NCBI GenBank assembly: GCA_033807695.1
Contig: CM066310.1
Location: forward strand, 1,798,001 to 1,862,000
Source of the DNA: Daedaleopsis sinensis
Taxonomy: Eukaryota > Basidiomycota > Agaricomycetes > Polyporales > Polyporaceae
DNA length: 64,000 nucleotides
Direction: 5' to 3'
This document shows positions 54,572 to 64,000 of this stretch, piece by piece; the stretch's first letter is position 1, and each line of letters starts with the position of its first letter. Under the pieces are notes generated by a model that ran no database searches, was not told the origin of the DNA, and worked only from the letters and a program-made list of their open reading frames with translations. The translations under genes were made by a program, and so were the position numbers.

Positions 54572-56720
54572 GGTACTAGACAGTGAGGTGTGGTGTGGTA
54601 GGAGATATGAGATGGGCGGGAGGAAATGCGCAGAGGGCACGGAGGACAAGTGTGGATGATGGTGGATGGTAAGAGGAAAGTGATGAGAGCCAGTAGGCGC
54701 CTCAACTGGTCCGGTTTTGAGCAACAATAAGCGAGGCCACCGGCCGGCCCTTGCACAATGCGCCGGCGCCTAAACCATGCTTCTTCAGGCGGAGTGGGCC
54801 ACCCTCGCTGACTCGCTGATTCTAGGGTACTAGCATTTCGCATAGCCTTAACAGAGAGCTCAAAGCTCTGTAGTTGTATTCTAGAGGCTGTAAAAGTGTG
54901 CCGCAAGTCTGTGCGTTCACGGCTTTGGCAGCTGTCGGAGGTTCAAATGAGTCGGACTCGTCCGGCGGGTCTAGGCAGCATGACAACTCACCGGCGTCCG
55001 TCCGTACGGTCTTCATCCGGATATACTCTCTATCCCTCACTTTTTCATCGCACTACACTGTGAAAGCACTCACAAGCGCTGTCGTCCGTCGATCGATTCG
55101 CAATGGCCTCCTGTCCTATAGCATTGTGGAGGTGGGTCTGAGCAAGTAAGTATTAACCTGATGTCATCCTCATTTACACGACGACATCCAGATACTGCAA
55201 GCGAAAGCGCATGACAACGCCACTCCGCTTTCGCTTTCGCTTTGGCTGAGCCTGGACCACTGTCGGGTGCGGGTGTTGGTAGACAGTCTGCACGGACCTG
55301 TTCAGAGTAGTTCTCGCCGTGCCTGTGTTACTAGTCTGGACAAAGGAGCTGCCTAAGAGGTCTGAGGGTCGGTTCTTGTCGGTTTCGTTGTTCCGCCGAC
55401 GAGGAACAAGGGCGTCGTCATCCTACGTAGCAGCACTGCCACTGAAGTCTCGTATCGCCCCCGCCCCCCGGTCCGGACGGGACGGGGGAGCGCTAGCGCC
55501 AGCAGCACGGTATCGCCTCCGATTGTCACTGTGCTCGTGTCCACGACGATCTGAGTGAACTGACAGCGATGACGTCCGCGTCTCCTCCCGCCGCCCGCAG
55601 ACGAGCCTTGCGGATCGCTGACCTTACTGACTTTCCAGGGGCCAGAAGGCGCACGGGGTGCTCGCAGCTACTGTGAGGGGGGTGAGGCGCACGGAGGGTC
55701 TGCAGCTCGGGTGAGGGGGCTGGACGCAGCTCGGGTGAGGGGGCTGGACGCAGCTCGCACTCGACGCAGCTCGCCTCGACGCAGACATCGCATACAGGTG
55801 AGTCTGCTACTACAGTCCCTCTCCTCTCCTCTCCCCTCCCCTCCCCTCGCGTCGCCCCAGCCCGCCCTCCCTGCACGCTCCCGCCGCCCGTCCCCGCCGG
55901 ATCGTCCGCGAGCGGCCACCACCTCGCAGCCAACCGTCGTCTGACCCTCTTGTCCAACAACACGCCTTGTCCAACAACACGCACCTCCCACCCAGTCCGC
56001 CCGTCCGGATCGTCCTCCAGAGCTTCGCACCCTCTGCGCGGTTGCACCGTCGATCGCCCCCCGACACCCCGTCCTCCGCGCGTCTTGCCATCCGGAACGT
56101 CTTCTGGCAGCCGCCACCTCTCCGCTCGCCGCTCCGTCAGCACCCTGTGTGCCGTACGTCGCAGTGATGCAGAACGTACTCACTTTCGAGCGTATAGCCG
56201 CCCGCGCCTTCGAGCCCTCCGACTCCGCCACATCCGCCCCGGCGACAGCACGACCGCGTCCGCCTTGGACCTGCAACAGACACGTAACAGTCAGTCATCG
56301 ATTCGACCCAGATCCTTTCGACAGTGCACTCATCTTGACTTGTCAGCGTCCGCCATCGTCTCCGACCGCACGCCGCGCCGCCGCCGCCGTCGCCCGCCAG
56401 GACAGCGTCCGATAGCCCGGAATTGGCCACGAACGTCCGGAACGAGATCCGTCGCCGCCGTCGCCGCACGCGCGAGTGGCCAGCGTGTGCGCACAGCCTG
56501 CGCCGACCTGTGGGTTTGTAAACGCGCATTGCCTAGCCCATCATGCGCACCTTGCGATCAGCGCCGCATGCCGCCAGCGCCGTCCGTCCAGCCACTCCGG
56601 GGGACACGGAAGCGACTGCGCTCTCGCCATCACCCACCCCGAGCAGAGCCGCCTCTCGCTATCACCCACCACGAGCCGCCGTGTCTGCAGACGACGTGAG
56701 TCAGAGACGTTCCGGATGAC
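54572..56720. other. GC-rich intergenic region with small repeats
   Basis: Includes a CGCTTTCGCTTTCGCTTT run near 55230 with a complementary GCGAAAGCG near 55200, and an 18-20-bp tandem (GGGTGAGGGGGCTGGACGCA) near 55708-55755. Long frames on both strands reflect GC bias. No gene family recognised. Confidence 0.4.
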
Positions 56721-56726
56721 GTCCAA

Positions 56727-56972
56727 ACGGGGTATACTCATCTTGAAAGCGATCAGGTAGATCGCCGCCGCCGAATCCGTCGTCTCGCGACGACGCCGCG
56801 CGTTCCGCTGTCACGCACTCCGCACAGAGCCCGCATCCATGCAGCACCGTCGCGATCAGCCCTGTCTCCAGACGCGGTAAGCGGGAGAGGTCGAGGGTGA
56901 TTGCAAAATGGGGTGTACTCACTGCGAAAGCGACGCAGGAGACCGCCGCCGCCGGACGAGTCCTTGCCCGAC
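56727..56972 (-). repeat. degenerate module preceding the 318-bp array
   Basis: Two related blocks (about 56727-56790 and 56905-56970) share GGGGTATACTCA or GGGGTGTACTCA, then a GAAAGCGA word and a GCCGCCGCCG run. On the minus strand each presents a GTGAGTACACC- or GAGTATACC-like donor-type word. Confidence 0.45.
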
Positions 56973-58213
56973 GACCTCGGTGTCCCGCCGGCCCGCAGAC
57001 CCCCGCCAGCGACGGGGCACTCGATCAGGTGCACTGGCGGCGCGTGCGTTGAGAGTGCCCGCGCTCGCCGGCGCCGGAGCTTCGTGTCCGTCCCGTGCAC
57101 ACACGCGTCGCGTCGCGTCGTCCGAGCTTTGTTCCGCGCCAGCGCTGCTACACGTCTCCCGCTAGCTCGCCGTCTCTCGACGTTGCTCCTGTTGTGCCTC
57201 GTGCCACAGGCGAGTCGCGATCGTGCGACGTACGCTCCGGACAAGCCCATGCGAGGCCGCCGCCGTACGAGTCGTTTCGCGAGTCGCGACGATCTCGGTG
57301 TCCCGCCGGCCTGCAGACCCCCGCCAGCGACGGGGCACTCGATCAGGTGCACTGGCGGCGCGTGCGTTGAGAGTGCCCGCGCTCGCCGGCGCCGGAGCTT
57401 CGTGTCCGTCCCGTGCACACACGCGTCGCGTCGCGTCGTCCGAGCTTTGTTCCGCGCCAGCGCTGCTACACGTCTCCCGCTAGCTCGCCGTCTCTCGACG
57501 TTGCTCCTGTTGTGCCTCGTGCCACAGGCGAGTCGCGATCGTGCGACGTACGCTCCGGACAAGCCCATGCGAGGCCGCCGCCGTACGAGTCGTTTCCCGA
57601 GTCGCGACGATCTCGGTGTCCCGCCGGCCTGCAGACCCCCGCCAGCGACGGGGCACTCGATCAGGTGCACTGGCGGCGCGTGCGTTGAGAGTGCCCGCGC
57701 TCGCCGGCGCCGGAGCTTCGTGTCCGTCCCGTGCACACACGCGTCGCGTCGCGTCGTCCGAGCTTTGTTCCGCGCCAGCGCTGCTACACGTCTCCCGCTA
57801 GCTCGCCGTCTCTCGACGTTGCTCCTGTTGTGCCTCGTGCCACAGGCGAGTCGCGATCGTGCGACGTACGCTCCGGACAAGCCCATGCGAGGCCGCCGCC
57901 GTACGAGTCGTTTCGCGAGTCGCGACGATCTCGGTGTCCCGCCGGCCTGCAGACCCCCGCCAGCGACGGGGCACTCGATCAGGTGCACTGGCGGCGCGTG
58001 CGTTGAGAGTGCCCGCGCTCGCCGGCGCCGGAGCTTCGTGTCCGTCCCGTGCACACACGCGTCGCGTCGCGTCGTCCGAGCTCTGTTCCGCGCCAGCGCT
58101 GCTACACGTCTCCCGCTAGCTCGCCGTCTCTCGACGTTGCTCCTGTTGTGCCTCGTGCCACAGGCGAATCGCCATCGTGCGACGTACGCTCCGGACAAGC
58201 CCGTGCGAGTGGC
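56973..58213. repeat. 318-bp tandem repeat array, four units
   Basis: Units start at 56973, 57291, 57609 and 57927; the fourth diverges near 58205. Reading unit against unit shows only a handful of base changes (for example C/T at the start, CCCGCAG/CCTGCAG, CGCG/CCCG, GCTTTG/GCTCTG). 318 is a multiple of 3 and the unit lacks stops in two frames, so long open frames run through the array on both strands (plus 56901-58340, minus 58216-56753), each repeating 106 residues. Composition is very GC-rich with Arg-rich products in both. Coding status is unproven; the frames are better explained by the repeat than by selection. Confidence 0.85.
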
Positions 58214-58349
58214 CACGCCGCCGTCGCCGCCGGGAACGTCTGAGGGCCGCGTGTCCCTGTGCGCGACGAAGCCGACGTGGCGCGCGCTCGTCGTCGGCGG
58301 ATCGTGTCCCTGCTCGTCGCGTGAGCCGTCCGCGAGTTGACGATGGGCG

Positions 58350-59100
58350 CAGGGATGTACTCACATGCCCACACGCTGGCTCCAGACGACACCACTGGCG
58401 GACGCCGACGACGAGCGAGCGCCATGGACGTGCACGAGGTGGGTGGGCAGGAGGACGACGCGCACGCCCCCCGAAAGTGATCGGGCTGCTCCTCCGAGCC
58501 TCCAGGTGAGGGTGAGTCGCGATGACGCGACGCACGAGCATGGCAACGCTCGGCGGCCCGTGCGAGTAGGTACTACGCTGTCGCCGTCGGGAACGCTCGA
58601 GGGCCGCCACGCGTCCTTCGAGAGGAGGAGAATAGGTGAGTCGCCGTTCGGCACCAGACGCGAACAACGCACACACCTGCGGGAACGTCGCGTGTGACTC
58701 GTCGACGTCGAGGACTCGCCGTGTCGGCGATGTGTTGCTTGTAGGTCAGTGTCATGGGATACCTGCACGCCGCCTGAGTCATTCCCGAGTCGATAGCGGG
58801 TGGTAGGACACACTCACCATGCACCCAAGCTGGCTGCAGACGGCAGGAATGGCCGAGGCGGACGACAGATGCGGGCGGGGGAGATGGACAGGACGATCGT
58901 GGTGGACGACGGAGTCGCGACGGACGACGGAGGGCGGGGGACAGACGGCGGACGCGTGCTCGGGGGACGCAAGCACGAGGTGGGTGGTGGGTGGGTGGTG
59001 GGGAGAACGGCGAGTAGTACGTCTCGCCTCTGCCCGCGCACGTCCCCCGAAATTGATCGGCAATTCCTCCAGATCTCCAGATGAAGTCGCTCCGTGCGGC
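58350..59100 (-). repeat. diverged roughly 450-bp modules downstream of the array
   Basis: CACGCTGGCTCCAGACG near 58370 parallels CAAGCTGGCTGCAGACG near 58825. CACGAGGTGGGTGGGCAG near 58433 parallels CACGAGGTGGGTGGTGG near 58973. CCCCCCGAAAGTGATCGG near 58468 parallels TCCCCCGAAATTGATCGG near 59043. The order is kept, so this is an old tandem duplication. On the minus strand each module starts with a GTGAGT donor-like word. Confidence 0.6.
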
Positions 59101-60340
59101 GTCGTGCGCCGGCTGGCCTCGCACGCAGAACACCCGTGCTGCATACGATCGTGCGCGGCGGGAAGCCCGGCCGTTGCGACCCGCGAAAATGGCTGTTCGG
59201 ATGGTCGGGGACTCGGACTCGGGTCCCGGTATAGACCGTTCTACGTAGTCCCCTGTGTACGTCGTCCCCCAATACTACTCCTATTCTACCGCGGCGAGAG
59301 ACACGACTCTGCCAAGTTGTAGGCCGGAAGTTCTTGCACAGCGCAGATGGATGTCTGCACACGGCGGCCTGAAGCCCATTGTCCTCTCCTTCCATCAGCT
59401 TGAGAGACTTCCCCGCGTCGTCGCATTGACGTGCAATGGACGCGCACCTGCTCGCGCGGTCTCCGGGCTGGCCGAGGAGGTGCTGCGGCATCCGTCCCGA
59501 CCCTGAAGACCCTGTGGCTGACGGTGTGAACATCCGACTCGTGAGCTCTCCGCTCAGATGCCTCCGGCTCCCCGCCTCTGCGTGTCTGCAGAGCCAGAGT
59601 CAGTGTGAGTAGAGTGTAAGACACCGTGAGCACCCATAATCAGTGAGGAACAGCTCGTATGTTGATGCCCTCGAAGCTCATGTGCAGACCGTGTTCGTGC
59701 AGCGCAATGCATCATGTCGTCATCCCCAGTCAGGCGCGTACCTGACCAAAGGATTGGAAGATTGTGAAAATACTCAGAGCATCTTACGTCTCGGCTCGCC
59801 ACTTCTCCCTGCATTCATGTCAATGATTTTCCATTCCATATGTGCGACAATTTTGTGTGCCAATCCTGACTGTCACAGCTTCGAGAGTCCGAGGGCAGTG
59901 TGCTCACTCAACTTATCTACCTACCTCCCCCACAAGCTACTGGCTTGCAACAGAATACTATAGTTGATGAGCTCGAGAACAGTTCACCAAAGAGTGCAGC
60001 CCTCGCTCAAGACACTCCGAGTCCCTACTCGGTTCCTGTCAGTGAGGAGGCTGCTCGTAGTCTGGACCCAGTAGTGCCGATCAGAATTCCAGAGAAATGT
60101 CACACCGTCAGGGTGGTTATCCCGACTATCGTGTGCAGTTGTTCCGACTCCGGAGTCCTCGAGGGTACAAGCTCTCCAAGTCGGGCACGCATTTCCCTAA
60201 CAACAAGAAATCTGGTATTACAACAGAAATGTAATGCAAGACAGACAACACAAGACTTGTTCGCAAGCACGGCTCGGTCAATTAGTTACAAATTGAGAAA
60301 TGACGCAATGTCCCGTCCCAGAGCCGTGTCGCACACGCGC
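59100..60340. other. intergenic, nothing recognised
   Basis: No motif-bearing frame or RNA gene was recognised. GC content drops towards 60 kb. Confidence 0.4.
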
Positions 60341-60963
60341 TCAGTCCACAATCGGGTCCTCCGGGTCCTCCGCGCCCTCGACAACATACGCTGGTGTCTT
60401 CGGCCCAAGCTTCGGCTTGCCGTCGCGCCTGCGCCGAGGGCGAACGAACGTGCCCGTGGTGTTGCGCGGGGCCGTCTTGCGTTTGTGTGCGCAGAGAGGA
60501 GCCGGCGCGAACAGGTCCGGATAGTGCGCCGCGAGCTGTCGCTCGCTGTCCGTCACCGGCACGAACTTCAGGACCTTCTCGTCCCAGAGTTCCTGGAGAC
60601 GGCGCAGGGTTGCAGTGCCACCCGTGACCTTGCTGAGGTTCGTGAAGGTGAGACCGCGCGGCCAGCCGACGAGATGGTAGCCGTAGACACGGACGACAAT
60701 GTCGTTGTAGTCCTCGAGCGTCCACCACATGGCCGCGAACGGGTCCCCGGTGCGACACTCTGAGAAGCGAGACAGGTTCGAGATGGATGCGAGGCAGGAA
60801 GGTCGCAAAGATACTCACTGAGATCATCATCCATGACGGCACGCAAATCACCCCGCTTCTCAGAACGAGTGTCGCTGTACTGGGGCTTGTCGTCTGGAGG
60901 AGGAGGAGTGTAGACGACAGAGCTCCCGGTCTCCGGGTCGATGTAAGTGAATGTGAGTGGCAT
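60341..60963 (-). CDS. small basidiomycete-type hypothetical protein
   Basis: ATG at 60963, one intron (60818-60760) and TGA at 60343-60341, giving about 187 aa. It begins MPLTFTYIDPETGSSVVYTP and has an acidic DLRAVMDDDL segment. The central part, WWTLEDYNDIVVRVYGYHLV then GWPRGLTFTNLSKV and ATLRRLQELWDEKVLKFVPV, resembles a recurrent basidiomycete domain of unknown function with a GWP core. The C-terminus is basic (RPRRRRDGKPK) then acidic. A TATTTAAA-like word lies near 61020 on the minus strand, about 55 bp upstream of the start. No signal peptide or membrane helix. Confidence 0.62.
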
Positions 60964-61029
60964 GGTGTGCAACTGCGAGTGTTGGCAGGATGGCGTGAGA
61001 CTCTGAGTCGATGCAGTCGGTTTAAATAG

Positions 61030-63050
61030 TACCGTACGGCGGACACCCACGATCTGTAGACTACATAGTCCACCTGTAGCATAACAAGGTTGAGTCAAAC
61101 GATGCATAATACTCGAGATGTATGATGATTATAGTACGGACCGAGTATCCGAGTCCTACAATGTCTGAATTTGCGAGCTGGACTAGAAATTATTGAGTAT
61201 AATTTATTTATATGTTATCATACCCTTAGGCACTCTCCTTTCGCCCAGGTCCTGGGCTGACGACGAGTCCGATTGGCCTAGAGTTCTCTGCATCATAAGA
61301 TTACAACCCGAATGCATATCACTTCGAGATCAACCAGTTGCCCAGCCGTCCAGTCTGAGTCCTGTGTGCACCACCGGCACCAAATTGTAGCCTTTGCCCA
61401 ACAATCGTTCAGCTTCTCGACGACGGATCGGAGAGCATGAACACGTACGAGGGGCGGTTGCTCCTCGATGTGCTCGCGGGTGCCATTGGACATGTGCCGG
61501 TGCGAAGTGCCGTTGCCAGTGATCGGCGACTTGGAAAAGCTGCGATTCGCTAGGCAGACATGAATGTTTGTGTATCCATTTAGAGCAGTATGCTGAAGAC
61601 GGGAAAGTACGTACCATGAATGTTGACAGCCAGAACGGAAGTCCGACGAGCCCGGCGCGAGGTTATTTTGAGCGGGGGGCCGGCGAGTGCCGCTGCGAGC
61701 GCGCGCATCTGGAGACCCCATAAATACTAGAGTGTGGGGTGATTCAAGTCCCTCAGGCTCGCTCACCTCCCCCACTCACCTCCCCCACTCACCACCCCTC
61801 CTGATGTCCTCTCCTCGACGCTCGACACGGCCTCCTCGATGCTCGACACGTCGTGCTCGACGTCCACGTTGCCTGCTCACTGTCTCCCTCGACATCTGCG
61901 CCGGGACACTGCTCGACGTCGAACCTCTTCCACGTCTACTCACCTCGTGAGCTGGACGAGTCATCGTATTGTGAGTATTCATCTCGAGGCCATGAACGAG
62001 ATACTTACTTGACTTCCCTTCTCCCGCCAGGCCCCATCATGATGGTACAGACCTGCTACAACCCTTATTTAGGTCAGTTCTCATTGTCTTCATCCACTCA
62101 ATGTTTCCGTACTCACCAGACGGACCGACAGGAACCGGGGCCACGACGTTTGCGGCATGTTACCGGTGCGTATTCCCATACATATTTGATGTTCCACTAT
62201 TGATGCTACATCCTTCCAGGTACACTTTCGTGGATCGTCGAGGCGAGAGGTCTACGATATCAGGTACGATCTCCGTTCATACTCAACACGATCCACGTGT
62301 CTGACTGGTCGCTGGCGACAGGAACTTGTCCTCATGACACAGACGTCGGTGCTGATGTCCGGAAGCAGAAGGCCGAGCAGCGGAGCCGGACTCTCTGAGT
62401 CGGTCCAGCACTCGTCTGGTACGTCACTGTTGGCAGAGTCACGCTCGTATGGACTCGGCCTGATATATTTATGTGTTTGTGGATCCCAGGTTGTACAGCG
62501 CCGGTGTGATGGCCGACCGGAGACGTACGCGGGTCGTGTAAGATGTAGGATACTTAGTTAGAGCGTAGACATGCTTACCGGAGGGCACAGTCGCTACTCG
62601 CAGAGGGAGGCAGGCCTGCCGGGGTCGGAGACGTTGTAGGGAGCACGGCGGTAGCAGGTACTTGATTAGTCCCGACCGGGTGGCGGGAGACGGACACGTG
62701 CGGTAGAGACCCGCGACAACCTTGAGGAACGAGCGATCGCCACTAGCGCACGAGGGGAGCCATCCTGGCAGTACCACGTGTACTGTATTCCGGGTCCGGG
62801 GTGGTAGCAGAGCAGCGGGGACATACCTATAGACAGCCTGTGTATCGCCTGAGCATGATGTACTAGCTTACCATGATAGTTCAATGAATATCTCAGATTT
62901 CATACAGCAGAGAGCGAAGGCACTCACACACGCTGGGATGCCCCATAGTGACTTACGCGGTCGTCTTGTAGGGACTCGACGTTGATGTTAGAATTACACA
63001 GAAGTACACAGTGCGAATGACACGTACATGTATACGCTAAGAAACTTGAA
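61030..63050. other. intergenic with exon-like patches
   Basis: Plus-strand patches between 62035 and 62265 are bounded by AG and GT (for example PIMMVQTCYNPYL and YTFVDRRGERSTIS), but no start, stop or family could be assigned. The rest shows nothing recognisable. Confidence 0.3.
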
Positions 63051-63057
63051 CGACTCT

Positions 63058-64000
63058 CTACGAGTCGGTGTCCATGTCAGCGTCACAGACTTCGTCCTTG
63101 TCTGCGTTAGCACATTCGGTAGCAGGTTGGTGGAGAGGTGAGCACGAGACACCGCTGCGCGCACCCATATCATTGCGCGAACGCGAGCACACCAGAACAG
63201 TGTACGGCACCTTCTGGTCCACGTCTGCAATGTCGAGCTGCGGGAAGCTCTTCTGGTTGAACGCAATGCCGAACCAGTCCTCAAGCGACCTATCCTCGTA
63301 CATCGACATCGACGCGCCCAGCACGTCGGCAGCGTGCTTCACGACCGTCAGCGCGCGCCGCTTGATGCGCACAGAGCGCTGCCAGCTCTCGAGCACGGCG
63401 CCCGACGAGCTCAGAACGCGCCTTGGCGGGTGAGGTGCGCGCGCGCAGGGCGGCGACGTTAACTGTGTGAACATTGAGGAGGTCAGTCACGCATTCTATG
63501 ATCTATCGAGCGAAGAGCATGGACGTACGCGCAGACGAGCTCGGTCGACACATCGTTCTTGCGCTCGCACATCGCAGATCGCGGGAGGGAGAGCATGCGA
63601 TGGGGGAGCGCGGGCACGTCGCAACCACAGGCGCGGCGAAGATCAGCACCGTTCAGTCGCGCTGCGTGTTGGCTCGCAACACGCGGCTCGAAGACGTCGT
63701 ACGCTAGGCGGCGGGGAGACGGACGGGAACACGATGAGGGTGAAGTCGACCTCCTCCGTGGGACCCACCTGAGAGCCCTCGGAGGACGACTCGAATTGCG
63801 AGGACTCGGACTCGTCGATGTCCTCGATTTCCGGGGATGCCACGCTCGCCGCCTCCGTGTTGCATACCGGATCGCCGTAGGCATCCACGACGGGGGTCGT
63901 CGCTCGGGAAGGCGGCACCTCCTGGCTCGAGCGGTTGAACAAGACATAGCGCCACGCCGGCTGGAGGAAGTTGAAGACGGGCCCGAGCTCCTCGAACCCG
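63058..64000 (-). pseudogene. partial third copy of the unknown Pro/Ser-rich family, cut by window edge
   Basis: From 64000 down to about 63740 the minus strand reads GFEELGPVFNFLQPAWRYVL, FNRSSQEVPPSRATTPVVDA and ASPEIEDIDESESSQFESSS, nearly the same as the N-terminal third of the 51.3-54.6 kb protein. The long middle part is missing. From 63474 to the stop at 63060-63058 it carries the alternative tail SSGAVLESWQRSVRIKRRAL, YEDRSLEDWFGIAFNQKSFP seen also at 37.8 kb. The intervening 63480-63740 does not match. It is an internally deleted copy unless the middle is spliced differently. The 5' end lies outside the window. Confidence 0.6.

Noticed and set aside
56753..58340. Two overlapping long ORFs on opposite strands as real genes
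   Set aside because: Both are by-products of a stop-free 318-bp repeat with a period divisible by three. Products are Arg-rich low complexity and neither has start context, introns or motifs.

Overview
The window is nuclear DNA of a filamentous basidiomycete, most likely an Agaricomycete such as a polypore. Genes are split by many 50-65 nt GT-AG introns. Family content is typical of that group: a UbiA-type integral-membrane enzyme, an NRPS-like adenylate-forming reductase, P450s, DUF6534 seven-helix membrane proteins, and Copia and chromodomain Gypsy elements. Exon structures were read by eye from splice signals and conserved motifs; no similarity search was possible.

Layout. 0-20.4 kb is a compact set that looks like a secondary-metabolite cluster: a UbiA-family gene (-), an aldo/keto reductase (+), an A-T-R reductase (-), two cytochrome P450s (-, -) and a monocarboxylate-porter-like MFS transporter (-). 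3.7-6.45 kb inside it is an island of non-coding repeats: a GTACCCG palindrome, two foldback elements and a roughly 460-bp dimeric tandem repeat. 21.3-23.1 kb holds a DUF6534 gene. 23.34-29.77 kb is a complete, apparently young Ty1/Copia retrotransposon with identical LTRs and a 5-bp target duplication. 29.8-38.6 kb is gene-poor and decayed: foldback elements, a tRNA-like element, a broken ornithine-cyclodeaminase-like gene and a truncated copy of an unknown gene family. 38.9-42.0 kb carries a second DUF6534 gene and a 3'-truncated second UbiA gene. 43.38-49.56 kb is a complete Ty3/Gypsy chromovirus, also with identical LTRs and a 5-bp target duplication. 51.3-54.6 kb is the full-length member of the unknown Pro/Ser/Ala-rich family; another partial copy runs off the right edge (63-64 kb). 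55.5-59.6 kb is a GC-rich repeat field centred on a 318-bp tandem array. 60.3-61.0 kb is a small unrecognised gene.

How the genes may work together (inference). The A-T-R protein could reduce an activated carboxylic acid to an aldehyde, the aldo/keto reductase could reduce or interconvert a carbonyl, the UbiA enzyme could supply a prenyl or terpene unit, the P450s could oxidise the product and the MFS protein could export it. That would make a small meroterpenoid or prenyl-phenol pathway. No polyketide synthase, class-I terpene synthase or cluster-specific transcription factor was recognised.

The most unusual signal is in the Copia LTR. A segment starting near the predicted transcription start is present twice, once with and once exactly without a 55-nt GT-AG intron, as if a spliced RNA 5' end had been copied back into the LTR.
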